Counted from the stretch's first letter, positions 16,904 to 26,712 are shown. The stretch is DNA of 64,000 bases from BCD1 sp965230565 (GCA_965230565.1 CBDDLH010000016.1:1302001-1366000); one strand, 5' to 3'. Notes: a model not told the origin generated them from the letters alone. Translations and numbers: made by a program.

Positions 16904-19900
16904 TTAATATTTCAAGACCTTGATGGTCTTCACATCTGATTTACCATAACGTAACCTGAGGAAATAAGTACCTGCTGGCAATCCGTTAAAGTCCAAAGTA
17001 TAATTATCTGCACCCTGATCGATATTGATGGACTGCAACATCATACCAGTTGAAGAAATCAACTGTAATGTCACATCCTCATTATACGTATCGAACAATT
17101 CAACTGTCAACTTATCCGTAACAGGATTCGGATAGATGGTTGCCAGATTCGATATTTCAGCAAAGGTTACTTTGGCAATATCAGAGTACACTTCATCTCC
17201 TGTAGCAGGATTGTACATATGTACCTGATAGTAATTATGTCCTGTCTTTGGTGCGATGGTATTAAATTCGAAGTATTGCATATCATCAATAACATGATCA
17301 GCATCGGCATTTCCAATGACATCAAAGTTCTCTCCATCACGTGAATAAAGCACATCATAATTATATCCGGCAGCAAATGCTGTCACTTCCCAACTAACTT
17401 TCACCTCCAGAGTTTCATCATTCACTGGAGTTGCATCTATTGCGAAACCATCCCCACAAATAGCCGGATCATTCGTGACCGTAATGGTGAGGAAGTCCAT
17501 AGATGTACATTCGTTTTCGGTAACATATACCTCAATAGTAAAAATTCCGAAATTAGGGAAGTTCACCTCCACTTGTGGTCCGGTAGCTGTTGCAGGCACT
17601 GCACCTGGTCCGAGTACCCATTCGATTTCTGCATCTGGACTATTTCCGACGGCGTAATATGTTGTTGGTGTATCCTCACAAATGTATGAAGGACCGGTCA
17701 ATTCAGCCACGGCAACACTTCCAACCTCAATGGTAACCTCATTGGAAGTCTCGATGAAAGTGCCACATCCTACCCTTCTTGCGCAACGTGCATAATAAGT
17801 AGTTTCGTAAAGTGGTCCCGGATCATAGGAAGCCACGTTTGAATTTGGAATTGGCACCCAGATCTGAGGGTTAAATGGTACTGGTTCAGTACTCATCATC
17901 CAGAGATATTCGAGCTCACCCACTCCACCGGACGCATCTTCAAGACTCATGATCGGATCAGGATCTACACCCGGACCACAGATGAACTGGTTTGGCCCAA
18001 CCTCTCCGGGGTCGGTAACATTGATACAAAGTGAGTAAAAACCGGCATCAAGTGTCAAATCTTCTTCATATGGAGCCAGCGTCGTAATATGTGTCATAAA
18101 GGTTACCGGATCCATATCACTATCTAAGGCATCATCACTACCAGCATTTTGAATGGTTGGCATTAGATTCGCCGGTGGATCAAAGGTCACCTTATAACTT
18201 CCCGGAGGTACAAGGAACAAGTAATAACCGGTATTATCCGTATAAGTAGTATCCATGTATTCGTTCTCAGCTTCATCTACTCCGGTAACAATTACCTGAA
18301 CACCCGGAATACCTACCTCATCATCATCCTGAATACCATCCTGGTTTACATCCAGCCAAACATAATCACCTAATCGTGCGGAACAATCATCTTCAACCAC
18401 AAACTGTACATTGATGGTAGCTTCACATTCTTCAGGGTCAAAAGGAACTAACTGAACTACTAATTCATAATCTCCCGTGCCTAACTGATAAGGGTCAAAT
18501 CCGGAAACAGGCTCTCCATTCAGGAAGTAAAACAATTCTCCAGGAACATCCGGATTAGCCTCAAATACATAATCATCATCCCAAATACAAAGGTTTGCCG
18601 GTGGTAATTCGTTGATGTTGATATTCGGGTACTGGCATATATTACTTAAAGTTAATGTGTCAATTCCATCGGAGAAGCTAGAAGTATATTGCATATCATC
18701 CACAAGCTTGAAATGCAACTGGTAAACTCCCGGAGCAACTTCAGGGAAGATCATGCCAGACATTGCCGGAATAGGCTCTGCTGGTGGTTCCGGACTGTTT
18801 TCCAAAAACAAATTCACCGGATCTACCAAATACCAGGTCTCTCCCGGGTAACTAAAGATTGTCAACTCCTCACTGAACTGACCATCTTCTTCCGTTGTGG
18901 AATTATTCAAGCAGAAACATGGATCCGTTCCATCCACATTAGGCATTTCATAGATACCCGCATCCCAGGTGAAATCAATTTCTCCCGGATCAAGCACCGT
19001 ATTGATGGTCATACCCATCATTGATTCTATCGCATCACTATCTACTGCATCGTCACCTCCCTGGTCAGACAAAGTGAAATCCCAAGGGTATTCAACTACA
19101 AACTGCACAGAATAGGTTCCTGGAATAAGTCCGAGGAAGCTATACAAACCATTTGCATCCGTAGTAGTTGTTGAAATAACGACACCATTTTCATCTTTGA
19201 GGTTTACGGTCAATCCCTCTACAGGTGGTTCATTATCATCCTGTATACCGTCTTTATCATAGTCCTCCCAAACGTAGTTTCCAATTCCTGCCCATGCAAA
19301 TAAGGTGGCCTGGCAAGTTGTGCTGCATCCATTAGCATCAGTCACTACAACCGAATAGGTACCACCCGACAAACCGGAGATCATCTGGGTAGTCTCACCA
19401 TTACTCCAGGCAAATGAATATGGAGGCGTTCCTCCGTTAGGCACGACGGAAAGAATACCGTCATTACCCATGAAGGCTTCCTGAACAATGGAAACATCAC
19501 AAGTTGGCTGAGGGAAGTTTGTTATGGTTACATCTGTGGATGCAGTACAGTTATTTGCATCGGTAACGACCACTGTATATGTGCCTGCTGCCAAATCAAT
19601 GGCTACAGGGTTTGTTGATCCCGTGCTCCACATATAGGTAAATGGAGGGGTACCACCGCTTGCTAGTGCCGTTGCTGTTCCTGTATTACTTCCTTCACAA
19701 GTCATTGTAGAACCCGCAATGGTAACATTGACCAAAGGAGGTTCACCAACCGTTACCATAGCTGATGCCATACAGTTATTGGCATCCGTTACATTGATAG
19801 TATATGTACCTGCACCTAATCCTGTTGCGGTAGCTGTTGTTTGTCCATCACTCCACAGATAGGAATACGGAGGGGTTCCTCCCATGGCAACTACCGTTGC

Positions 19901-22900
19901 AGAGCCGTCATTACTTCCTGTACAGGTTGCATCGATAGCAGATGTCTGTAGACTCATGGCCGGTGGGGCAGTAATGGTCACAGAAGCTTGTCCTGAACAT
20001 TCATTTACGTCAGTAACGACAACGGTATAAGTACCCGGTGCTAGTCCGGTTACTGTTTCAGTATCATCACCTGTGCTCCATGAATAACTGAAAGGAGCAG
20101 TTCCTCCGGAAACGATGGCAGTAGCCGTACCGTCATTGAATCCTGCACAGGTAATATTTGTGGACGTAGCTCCAACAGATAACCCTGGCGTCTGGTTTAC
20201 AGTTGCCATACCTGTAGCTTCACATCCGTTATCATCTGTAACAGTTACACTATAAGTTCCGGCAGCCAGTCCAGAAATGGTACTGGTTGTCATTCCGTTA
20301 TCCCAGAGATAGGTGTATGGTCCGGTTCCTCCCGTCACCATAGTGGCAATAATGCCCACATCCTGATCTGTACAGCTGATATCTGTTACATCAAAAGTGA
20401 TTTGTATTTCTGGTAATTCCTGAACACTGATGGTATTGGCACTTACTTCGCAACCATTAGCATCTGTGACGGTCACTCCATAAATCCCCGCTGGAATACC
20501 AGTGATCGTTTGTGTTGTTCCTCCATTGGACCACATATAATTATATGGCATGGTTCCTCCGGAAGGTATAGCTGTTGCACTTCCTGAATTGGTTCCGGCA
20601 CATTCGATAATGGGAGCACTGACTGTAAGGTTGATTTCTAGCGGATCAACAAGAGTAACCTCTCCTACAGCCGTACAGAAATTGGCATCTGTAACCGTTA
20701 CACTGTAAGTGCCCGCCGGAAGATCTGAAAGATCAGTGCCTTCTGCCTCATTACTCCAGTTAAATGTATAAGGTAATGTTCCACCATTGGCAAAAGCGGA
20801 AGCTGTCCCGGAACTCTCTCCGAAACAGTCAGGATTTGATCCTGTAACACCAATTGTCAACAAAGGAGGTTGATTGATAGTAATTGTTTCTACAATGGTA
20901 CAGTTATTGGCTTCTGTTACCGTTACCGTATAACTGCCTGCAGTCAGGTCGGTAATTTCCATACCGCTAAATCCATTGTCCCACATATAAGTATAAGGTG
21001 GAGTACCTCCGGAAGCTGTCACAAGGATACTTCCATCGTTTCCGCCAAAACATAAGACATCTCTGGGCACAACAGAGATAGAAAAATCATCAATGATTGT
21101 AATCGTAAATTCTGCAACACCGGTACAACCAAGCGCATCGGTCACGACGACACTATAGGTTCCATCTTCCAGGTTCTCGACGGAAGTGCCGGAACCACCG
21201 TTACTCCAGGCATAGGTATAAGGTTCCATTCCACCGCTAACATTTACAAATGCTGATCCGGTATTTTCGGCTCCACAAACCACCTCCGTAGCGTTTACGG
21301 TAACATTGAGTTCATCAACTTCAATTATTGTTGCACTTGCTGAAGCCTGGCAACCGTTGGCATCGGTTACGAGGACTGAATAGGTGCCGGCAGGAAGGCC
21401 TGTTATGGTTTCTGTAGTACCGCCATTGCTCCAGAAATAGGTAAATGGTGGTGTTCCGCCGGTAACAACAGCTGTTGCCTCTCCATCACTTTCCCCTTCA
21501 CAAACAGTTGGTGTAGCATCAATGGTGACAAATACGTTTGGCGGAGTAGTGATAAACACACTACCGGTTTCAATACAATTTTGACCATTGGTTACCGTAA
21601 CGGAATAAGTTCCTCCGATCAACCCACTGATAGACTGTGTTGTTTCGCCGGTATTCCACAGGAAAGTAAAAGGTCCAAATCCAGAAACGATATTCGCTGT
21701 GGCAACTCCATCAACGGCTCCACAAGTAGAAATTCCGGCACCGGTAACATTAATTTCAAAATCAGGTGCTGGATTCACTGTTGCGACAGCTGTTCCGGAA
21801 CAACCCACGGCATCTGTAACAGTAACCGTATAGGTTCCGGGAGTTACACCGGTAACAACCTGCGTGGTAGACCCCTCACTCCACAAATAAGTTAAAGGCT
21901 GAACTCCGCCCGAAACGTCAGCGGTAAGAAATCCATCATTGAAATCTTCACAGGTCTCTGGTGTTCCCAGCGCTCCTACATCAAGATTGGAGAGATAATT
22001 CAGCGTTATGGAAGTCGATACCGGGCAATTATTGGCATCAACCACAGTAACGGAATAGGTTCCAGGTCCCAGATTATTAATGGTAGGTGTATTTTGTCCT
22101 GTATTCCAGGCATAGGCAAATGGAGGATTTCCCCCACTGGCATTTACAGTTATACTTCCATTGGTATCTCCCGGACAAACCGGACTATTTACAGTTGGAT
22201 TGAGAATAATTTGTGGTGCATTGCTAACAAAACCGGTCGCACTTGCAGTACAACCATTGGCATCGGTCAGGGTTACGGTATATGCTCCAGACGGCAATCC
22301 ACCGATAGACTGTCCTGTCATTCCATTACTCCAGACATAGGAGTAAGGAGATGTTCCACCGGCAGGGAAGGCTGTAATGGTACCATCACTTCCGTTAAAA
22401 CAATTGACACTGTTGGCCAATACACTAACAGACAGTGGTTCTCCTTCCAGCGTAATACAATCCACCGCTCCACAACCATTCTGGTCGGTGAGGGTGACAC
22501 AATACGTGCCAGCAGGAAGGTTCCCAATCGTTGGGGTGCTTTGTCCCGTACTCCAGTTATAAGTATAAGGACCAACACCTCCGCCACCAAAAACAGTAAC
22601 GGTAAATGGTACCTCACATTCTTCCGCATCAAAAGTAACCGTAACCAATGGAGGTTCTGAAACCAGCACACTCTGGGTAACAGAGGCAAAAGTTGCATCG
22701 GTAACCGTAACCGTGTAAGTTCCTGCGGTAATATTGGAAAGCGTAGCTCCTGAATCACCTGTATCCCAGTTAAAAACAAAGGGAGCAGTCCCTCCAACAG
22801 GAATAGCAGTTACACTTCCATTGGGTAATCCGAAACAGGTGGGCTCCGTAATATCAAAGGATATTGTGAATTGGGCGTAGGCTGTTTGGAAAGATAAAAA

Positions 22901-22978
22901 CAAAACAAACGGTAAAAACAAGAATTTACCCCAATTGCTTTGTTTTAGAAAATTGATAGAGGATAAAACTCTTTTCAT
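16904..22978 (-). CDS. Giant SprB-repeat adhesin with SdrD-like B domains, T9SS-sorted
   Basis: 2024 residues. Signal peptide (~1-36), then 16 tandem SprB repeats of ~75-80 residues (to ~1300), each Cys-bounded with the pattern GGTPPYTYxWSNG ... LPAGTYSVTVTDANGC. Next come two SdrD B-like domains (starting NYVWEDYDKDGIQDDNE and DYVWLDVNQDGIQDDDE, Ca-binding type), Ig/PKD-like segments (~1700-1880) and a type A T9SS C-terminal domain (YPNPVTDKLTVELFDT ... GTYFLRLRYGKSDVKTIKVL). SprB of Flavobacterium johnsoniae is a motile gliding adhesin; this one is shorter and may be a cell-surface or biofilm adhesin. It forms its own transcription unit between a long 5' region rich in hairpins and a strong terminator. 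Confidence 0.93.
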   Translation of the reverse strand: MKRVLSSINFLKQSNWGKFLFLPFVLFLSFQTAYAQFTISFDITEPTCFGLPNGSVTAIPVGGTAPFVFNWDTGDSGATLSNITAGTYTVTVTDATFASVTQSVLVSEPPLVTVTFDAEECEVPFTVTVFGGGGVGPYTYNWSTGQSTPTIGNLPAGTYCVTLTDQNGCGAVDCITLEGEPLSVSVLANSVNCFNGSDGTITAFPAGGTSPYSYVWSNGMTGQSIGGLPSGAYTVTLTDANGCTASATGFVSNAPQIILNPTVNSPVCPGDTNGSITVNASGGNPPFAYAWNTGQNTPTINNLGPGTYSVTVVDANNCPVSTSITLNYLSNLDVGALGTPETCEDFNDGFLTADVSGGVQPLTYLWSEGSTTQVVTGVTPGTYTVTVTDAVGCSGTAVATVNPAPDFEINVTGAGISTCGAVDGVATANIVSGFGPFTFLWNTGETTQSISGLIGGTYSVTVTNGQNCIETGSVFITTPPNVFVTIDATPTVCEGESDGEATAVVTGGTPPFTYFWSNGGTTETITGLPAGTYSVLVTDANGCQASASATIIEVDELNVTVNATEVVCGAENTGSAFVNVSGGMEPYTYAWSNGGSGTSVENLEDGTYSVVVTDALGCTGVAEFTITIIDDFSISVVPRDVLCFGGNDGSILVTASGGTPPYTYMWDNGFSGMEITDLTAGSYTVTVTEANNCTIVETITINQPPLLTIGVTGSNPDCFGESSGTASAFANGGTLPYTFNWSNEAEGTDLSDLPAGTYSVTVTDANFCTAVGEVTLVDPLEINLTVSAPIIECAGTNSGSATAIPSGGTMPYNYMWSNGGTTQTITGIPAGIYGVTVTDANGCEVSANTISVQELPEIQITFDVTDISCTDQDVGIIATMVTGGTGPYTYLWDNGMTTSTISGLAAGTYSVTVTDDNGCEATGMATVNQTPGLSVGATSTNITCAGFNDGTATAIVSGGTAPFSYSWSTGDDTETVTGLAPGTYTVVVTDVNECSGQASVTITAPPAMSLQTSAIDATCTGSNDGSATVVAMGGTPPYSYLWSDGQTTATATGLGAGTYTINVTDANNCMASAMVTVGEPPLVNVTIAGSTMTCEGSNTGTATALASGGTPPFTYMWSTGSTNPVAIDLAAGTYTVVVTDANNCTASTDVTITNFPQPTCDVSIVQEAFMGNDGILSVVPNGGTPPYSFAWSNGETTQMISGLSGGTYSVVVTDANGCSTTCQATLFAWAGIGNYVWEDYDKDGIQDDNEPPVEGLTVNLKDENGVVISTTTTDANGLYSFLGLIPGTYSVQFVVEYPWDFTLSDQGGDDAVDSDAIESMMGMTINTVLDPGEIDFTWDAGIYEMPNVDGTDPCFCLNNSTTEEDGQFSEELTIFSYPGETWYLVDPVNLFLENSPEPPAEPIPAMSGMIFPEVAPGVYQLHFKLVDDMQYTSSFSDGIDTLTLSNICQYPNININELPPANLCIWDDDYVFEANPDVPGELFYFLNGEPVSGFDPYQLGTGDYELVVQLVPFDPEECEATINVQFVVEDDCSARLGDYVWLDVNQDGIQDDDEVGIPGVQVIVTGVDEAENEYMDTTYTDNTGYYLFLVPPGSYKVTFDPPANLMPTIQNAGSDDALDSDMDPVTFMTHITTLAPYEEDLTLDAGFYSLCINVTDPGEVGPNQFICGPGVDPDPIMSLEDASGGVGELEYLWMMSTEPVPFNPQIWVPIPNSNVASYDPGPLYETTYYARCARRVGCGTFIETSNEVTIEVGSVAVAELTGPSYICEDTPTTYYAVGNSPDAEIEWVLGPGAVPATATGPQVEVNFPNFGIFTIEVYVTENECTSMDFLTITVTNDPAICGDGFAIDATPVNDETLEVKVSWEVTAFAAGYNYDVLYSRDGENFDVIGNADADHVIDDMQYFEFNTIAPKTGHNYYQVHMYNPATGDEVYSDIAKVTFAEISNLATIYPNPVTDKLTVELFDTYNEDVTLQLISSTGMMLQSINIDQGADNYTLDFNGLPAGTYFLRLRYGKSDVKTIKVLKY

Positions 22979-23486
22979 AGTGGATGTATAATTTGTTTGT
23001 TAGCAATAATTTTTTAGGTTCGTCGAATCAAATCTCTTTTAAGACCCTTTTCTCCGGTCTGCGGTCACATAAAATGACAACCTCAACCTGATCAAAAGGT
23101 TAGAATGATCAAAAAACAATAACTATTCGAAAAAAATCAAAAAGGTCCATACGGAAACCCATTGACCAAAGTGCTTCAAAGCCTATGATAAATTTGTTTC
23201 TCAATATGAGTTCTTCAAATTTTTTCGCCTCTAGTTAAAATTCCCAAAAAACAGATGTCTTATTACAAGGAAAACCTAAGAAATGAATTTCCTTAGAAGA
23301 AGGGGAAGGGGTTTTCACTGTTACTTTAACAATTAATAATTTCGGTGGAGCCTGAAAAGAATTTTTTTGGGTAATTCTCTTTTCATAAAACAAAGAAAAC
23401 ATTTTTTTTCCAGACTTACAATGTACAGCGTGAAAAAAATTGTTCAGGATCAATGAGAAAAAGGTCTGATTTTGACAAGAAAGGGT

Positions 23487-23520
23487 AAAAAAAGAGCCGT
23501 ATTACACGGGTAATACGACT
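23487..23520 (-). terminator. Hairpin-terminator, module 1
   Basis: On the minus strand AGTCGTATTAC-CCGT-GTAATACGGCT forms an 11-bp stem with one G.U pair, followed after one C... by seven U (A-run 23487-23493 on plus). It is nearest the adhesin start of the three repeated modules. Confidence 0.7.
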
Positions 23521-23619
23521 TACTACTAAACAAAATTATAATCCCATAATTTTTGGGCTTCATAGTGATAGGACTAATATAACTGTTTTTAAAGCGCAAA
23601 TATTATGTGATAAGGGGAC

Positions 23620-23663
23620 AAAAAAATAAGTCGCATTATCCTCCCCAGGTAATACGACTTATT
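23620..23663 (-). terminator. Hairpin-terminator, module 2
   Basis: On the minus strand AATAAGTCGTATTA pairs with TAATGCGACTTATT (14 bp, one G.U pair) around an 11-base loop, followed by a U-run (A-run 23620-23626 on plus). It shares the GTAATACGACTTA core and the TTATAATCCCAT block with module 1. Confidence 0.7.
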
Positions 23664-23782
23664 CCAAAAACTAATAACAAATTATAATCCCATGAACATT
23701 TTCATAAAAATGAAAATCGGCAACTTAATGCCTATATATCTTTAGTAAAATTCTTTCGTTTCGTTGACTTGAGAAGTTGTAA

Positions 23783-23819
23783 TAGGAAGTCAGCTAATCC
23801 CCATTAAACTGACTTCCTA
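23783..23819 (-). repeat. Hairpin module 3, no U-run
   Basis: TAGGAAGTCAG (23783-23793) and CTGACTTCCTA (23809-23819) form a perfect 11-bp stem with a 15-base loop. It has the same surroundings as modules 1 and 2 (GACTT core, downstream AATATCCCA block) but a diverged stem and no U-run. The compensated change of both arms suggests the stem is conserved while the sequence is not. Confidence 0.6.
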
Positions 23820-24130
23820 CTCACAAGCTTAATATCCCAAGTACATATTCAAATTTTTGTTCGGCTAATACTTTTATTAGCACTTCTTTTGTTTGACAAT
23901 ACAAATATGCAACCACTTAAACGGTAAAAAAAGGACAAAAAAAAGACGTTGTGAGATAATTTTTCACTAAAAATCAAATAACAAAAACATTTAAATTACT
24001 GTAAATCAATAAAATACAACAATAACACACGGTAGAAATGTGAAATTTTTTCATTTTTTCCGTTCAAAAAAAAGCGAATTTTTTTTCAAAAAAACCGTTT
24101 TCTTTCCGTTTATAAACGAAAAAAGTCCGT

Positions 24131-25243
24131 CTAAAACGGGTTTTTGAAGTCCGGATTGTTCAAAAAAACGGTATCTGTGAGGGTTTTCAGGAAGGAAATC
24201 ATATCCTGTTTTTGAGTTTCGGACAATGTAAAGGGCCTGATGTTAGGATCTTCATTCTCTAAATCATGTCCCCCTGCACTGTAATGATCCAATACTTCTT
24301 CCAATGTTTCAAATCGACCATCGTGCATGTAAGGAGCCGTCATCTCAATATTACGCAGGGTGGGCACCCTGAATTTTCCGTTATCAAAATATACTCCGGT
24401 CACCCCTCCCCTGCCCGGGTCTTCAAAATCGGATAAACTTGGAGGGCCGTCAATTCCATTATTCCGGAAAGAATGGTCTGTAAAATATTTGGCTATATGA
24501 CAATGGGAACATCCCGGATGCTCCTCCTGCTGATTGTCTTCCTTAAAAAACCAGGCTCTGCCCCGTTCTTCTTCATTGGTAAACCATCCATCATTTTCCC
24601 AAACTACTTTATCATATCTTGAATTATAGCTCACCAGGGTTCTTTCAAATTGAGCAATCGCCCTAGCCACATGATCTTTGGTAATCTCACTTTTCCTTTC
24701 TACCCCAAATGCAGCCCGGAACATTTGCTGGTATTCTTCGTCAAAGGTCAGTCGGTCCAAAACGTCAACCCAGTCTCCATTCAGCATCAATGGATCTTCA
24801 ACCGCTTGCAGTACCTGTTCTTCAAGTGATTGAATACGACCGTCCCATAAAAAATTAGATTCATTAAAGCCGAGGTTCACCAGCACCATGGCTCCCCTTG
24901 AAGTCATTTGCCCGTTACCCGCAAGGCTGAAAGGCATATTATCAGAAAATGAATTTTCCAGCTGGTGACAACTGGCACAGGAAAGATCCCGATTGCCGGA
25001 CAGATCAGTTTCATAAAATAACTTTCGTCCAAGCGCAATGCCCTCAACCGTCATTGGATTCTCCGCAGGAATTTCAAATTCCGGCAACCATTCCGGCAAC
25101 TGAAAGTCGTAAGCGGTAGGATTATATTCACCAGGAATGATATCATCTACACATCCGTCGCAAGGGTCCTCCGGGCAGGAGAACAACCCAATGGCCAGAA
25201 ACAACCAAATAAAAATACTTTTTGGGTGGTGAAGAGTCTTCAT
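24131..25243 (-). CDS. MauG/MbnH-like dihaem cytochrome c peroxidase family protein
   Basis: 370 residues with an N-terminal lipoprotein-type signal (LFLAIGLFSC, Cys23) that places it in the periplasm. Two c-haem motifs are present: CASCH at 89-93 and CSHCH at 245-249. The family signature KFRVPTLRNIEMTAPYMHDG is near 290-310. Family members reduce peroxide (CcpA) or use a bis-Fe(IV) state to oxidise a partner protein (MauG, MbnH). The second dihaem gene and two MbnP-type genes lie directly upstream on the same strand, which favours the MauG/MbnH role over a plain peroxidase. The run of Cys after the lipobox (CPEDPCDGC) is unusual and might bind metal. Confidence 0.88.
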   Translation of the reverse strand: MKTLHHPKSIFIWLFLAIGLFSCPEDPCDGCVDDIIPGEYNPTAYDFQLPEWLPEFEIPAENPMTVEGIALGRKLFYETDLSGNRDLSCASCHQLENSFSDNMPFSLAGNGQMTSRGAMVLVNLGFNESNFLWDGRIQSLEEQVLQAVEDPLMLNGDWVDVLDRLTFDEEYQQMFRAAFGVERKSEITKDHVARAIAQFERTLVSYNSRYDKVVWENDGWFTNEEERGRAWFFKEDNQQEEHPGCSHCHIAKYFTDHSFRNNGIDGPPSLSDFEDPGRGGVTGVYFDNGKFRVPTLRNIEMTAPYMHDGRFETLEEVLDHYSAGGHDLENEDPNIRPFTLSETQKQDMISFLKTLTDTVFLNNPDFKNPF

Positions 25244-25505
25244 AAATTTAATAACGTAAAGTTTGGGGTAAAGGATGTTGGAAGTCCTTGCTTTTTAATT
25301 TTTTCTGTTAATCGGTTTCGGATACAAGCTCTTTTCCTGCAAGACTAATATTCTCATGCCGATGTCTTTGTGCAGCTTGTGGGTAGGCAAAAGGCCTTGC
25401 CTTGTCGAAGTACTTTACCGCACGGGCTGCAAACCCTGCCTATTTCCTTAATGCCTATTTCAGTCAAAGCTATAAGCTTTGACGAGCGACATTGGTACGA
25501 GTTAG

Positions 25506-26567
25506 CTAATCTTCAAACGGATTTTTAAAAGCAGGATTATTGATAAAGGACGTATCTGTCAAGGTTTTCAGAAAAGCCAGCAGACTGGCTTTTTCCTGGT
25601 CCGTCAAATGAATACCTCCCTGGGCGATTTGTTTCATCAGCGGATCTATGGTTTCTGAATGCACGAGCCCTTCGCTGTAATGATCAATCACTTCCTCAAG
25701 TGTCTCGAACCTGCCATCATGCATGTAAGGAGCTGTGAGTTCCACATTCCTCAAACTCGGAGATTTGAACAACCCTCTGTCCAGGGGATCACCCGTTACC
25801 TCTTCTAGACCAATATCAGAAAATACGGAATCCAGCCCGTTATTGTGCATCAGGTTATCCGTAAACAGGATGCCCCCATGACAGTGAAAACAATCGCCTC
25901 TTTCCGTATTGAAAATTTCAAAGCCTTCCTGCTCTGCATCGCTAAAAAACCCTTCATTGCGCTCCACAATGGCATCATAGCGGGAATCACCTGAGATCAT
26001 AGTGCGCTCAAACTGGGCAATAGCCTTCACTACCTGCTCTTTGGTGATCTGATCCTCACCAAAAGCTGCCCAGAACAAATCAGGGTAATTTTCATGATTG
26101 GAAAGCTTATTGACCACATTGGGCCAGGTATCCATCATTTCTATCGGATTAATTACCGGTTCAAGCGCCTGAGCCTCTGCTCCCTGGGATCTGCCGTCCC
26201 AGAACAGGTCGGGCATCCATCCGATATTGACAATATGCATAGCCTGCCGTGTTCCTACCGACCCATCGATGCCGACACTGAATTGCCGTTCATCGGTAAA
26301 AGAATATTCCATTTTGTGGCAGCCCGCACAAGACAAGGTACTGTCAGCAGAAAGGATAGGATCATAAAACAACATACGCCCCAACGCAACGCCCTCTTCT
26401 GTCATTGGGTTATCTTCTGGAATGTCCATAATCGGCAGATAAGATGGATAATCCAAGGTATAAGGTGTGGGATCATAATCCGGACGGACAATGATCATCG
26501 GGTCGTCATCTTCACATGAAGATGCCACAAAGAGGATTGTTATGAAAAGAAGCGCTAAGAATCTCAT
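25506..26567 (-). CDS. Second MauG/MbnH-like dihaem protein
   Basis: 353 residues from ATG 26567 (MRFLALLFITILFVASSCED; lipobox Cys18). An upstream in-frame ATG at 26672 would prepend a translation of the TTGCTGG array (ATSNQQP repeated) and a hairpin, so it is less likely. Haem motifs are CAGCH (80-84) and CFHCH (~225-230); the signature SPSLRNVELTAPYMHDGRFE is present. It is a clear paralogue of the neighbour at 24131 (shared FETLEEV-DHYS and SFLKTLTDT--NNP--KNPF endings). It lies 145 bases after the MbnP-like gene in the same direction. Expected location: periplasmic face, lipid-anchored. Confidence 0.9.
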   Translation of the reverse strand: MRFLALLFITILFVASSCEDDDPMIIVRPDYDPTPYTLDYPSYLPIMDIPEDNPMTEEGVALGRMLFYDPILSADSTLSCAGCHKMEYSFTDERQFSVGIDGSVGTRQAMHIVNIGWMPDLFWDGRSQGAEAQALEPVINPIEMMDTWPNVVNKLSNHENYPDLFWAAFGEDQITKEQVVKAIAQFERTMISGDSRYDAIVERNEGFFSDAEQEGFEIFNTERGDCFHCHGGILFTDNLMHNNGLDSVFSDIGLEEVTGDPLDRGLFKSPSLRNVELTAPYMHDGRFETLEEVIDHYSEGLVHSETIDPLMKQIAQGGIHLTDQEKASLLAFLKTLTDTSFINNPAFKNPFED

Positions 26568-26570
26568 CAG

Positions 26571-26633
26571 TTGCTGGTTGCTGGTTGCTGGTTGCTGGTT
26601 GCTGGTTGCTGGTTGCTGGTTGCTGGTTGCTGG
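26571..26633. repeat. Nine perfect tandem copies of TTGCTGG
   Basis: 63 bases of exact 7-mer repeat. On the coding (minus) strand it reads as CCAGCAA units and ends four bases before the ATG at 26567. If the upstream ATG (26672) were used, the array would encode three ATSNQQP repeats, and each unit gained or lost would shift the frame. No Shine-Dalgarno-like site fits between the array and the ATG. Confidence 0.97.
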
Positions 26634-26641
26634 ATAAATAA

Positions 26642-26678
26642 TAAGAAATGCTATTTTTTTGAAAAATAGCATTTCTTA
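26642..26678. repeat. 17-bp perfect hairpin next to the 7-mer array
   Basis: TAAGAAATGCTATTTTT (26642-26658) pairs exactly with AAAAATAGCATTTCTTA (26662-26678) around a three-base loop. It separates the MbnP-like gene (stop at 26713) from the array and the dihaem gene. No long U-run follows on the minus strand, so it is more likely a processing or stabilising hairpin than a terminator. Confidence 0.85.
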
Positions 26679-26712
26679 ATTCTGCTCACTGGTACTGCCT
26701 ACTGCTACTAAT

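Larger units (their letters stand above)
22979..24130. other. 1.15 kb leader region with repeated hairpins
   Basis: No credible gene. In transcription order on the minus strand it holds three related modules, each with a TTATAATTTTG/TTATAATTTG/TTAAGCTTG-like block followed 10-25 bases later by a hairpin (23783-23819, 23620-23663, 23487-23520). Two of the hairpins end in U-runs. Aligned on the GACTT element the modules are 139 and 155 bases apart. The rest is very AT-rich. Confidence 0.6.

Noticed and set aside
19300..22800. Plus- and minus-strand frames of 60-190 codons inside the adhesin gene
   Set aside because: Shadows of the Ser/Thr/Gly-rich repeat; their repetitive translations mirror the SprB repeat period.
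26571..26633. TTGCTGG array as a CRISPR or origin iteron set
   Set aside because: Units are contiguous without spacers and there is no initiator or cas gene; no DnaA boxes are nearby.
25506..26672. Longer start (26672) for the second dihaem gene
   Set aside because: It would encode the 7-mer array and a hairpin before a complete lipoprotein signal; ATG 26567 gives a normal lipobox. Kept as an alternative only in the discussion of phase variation.
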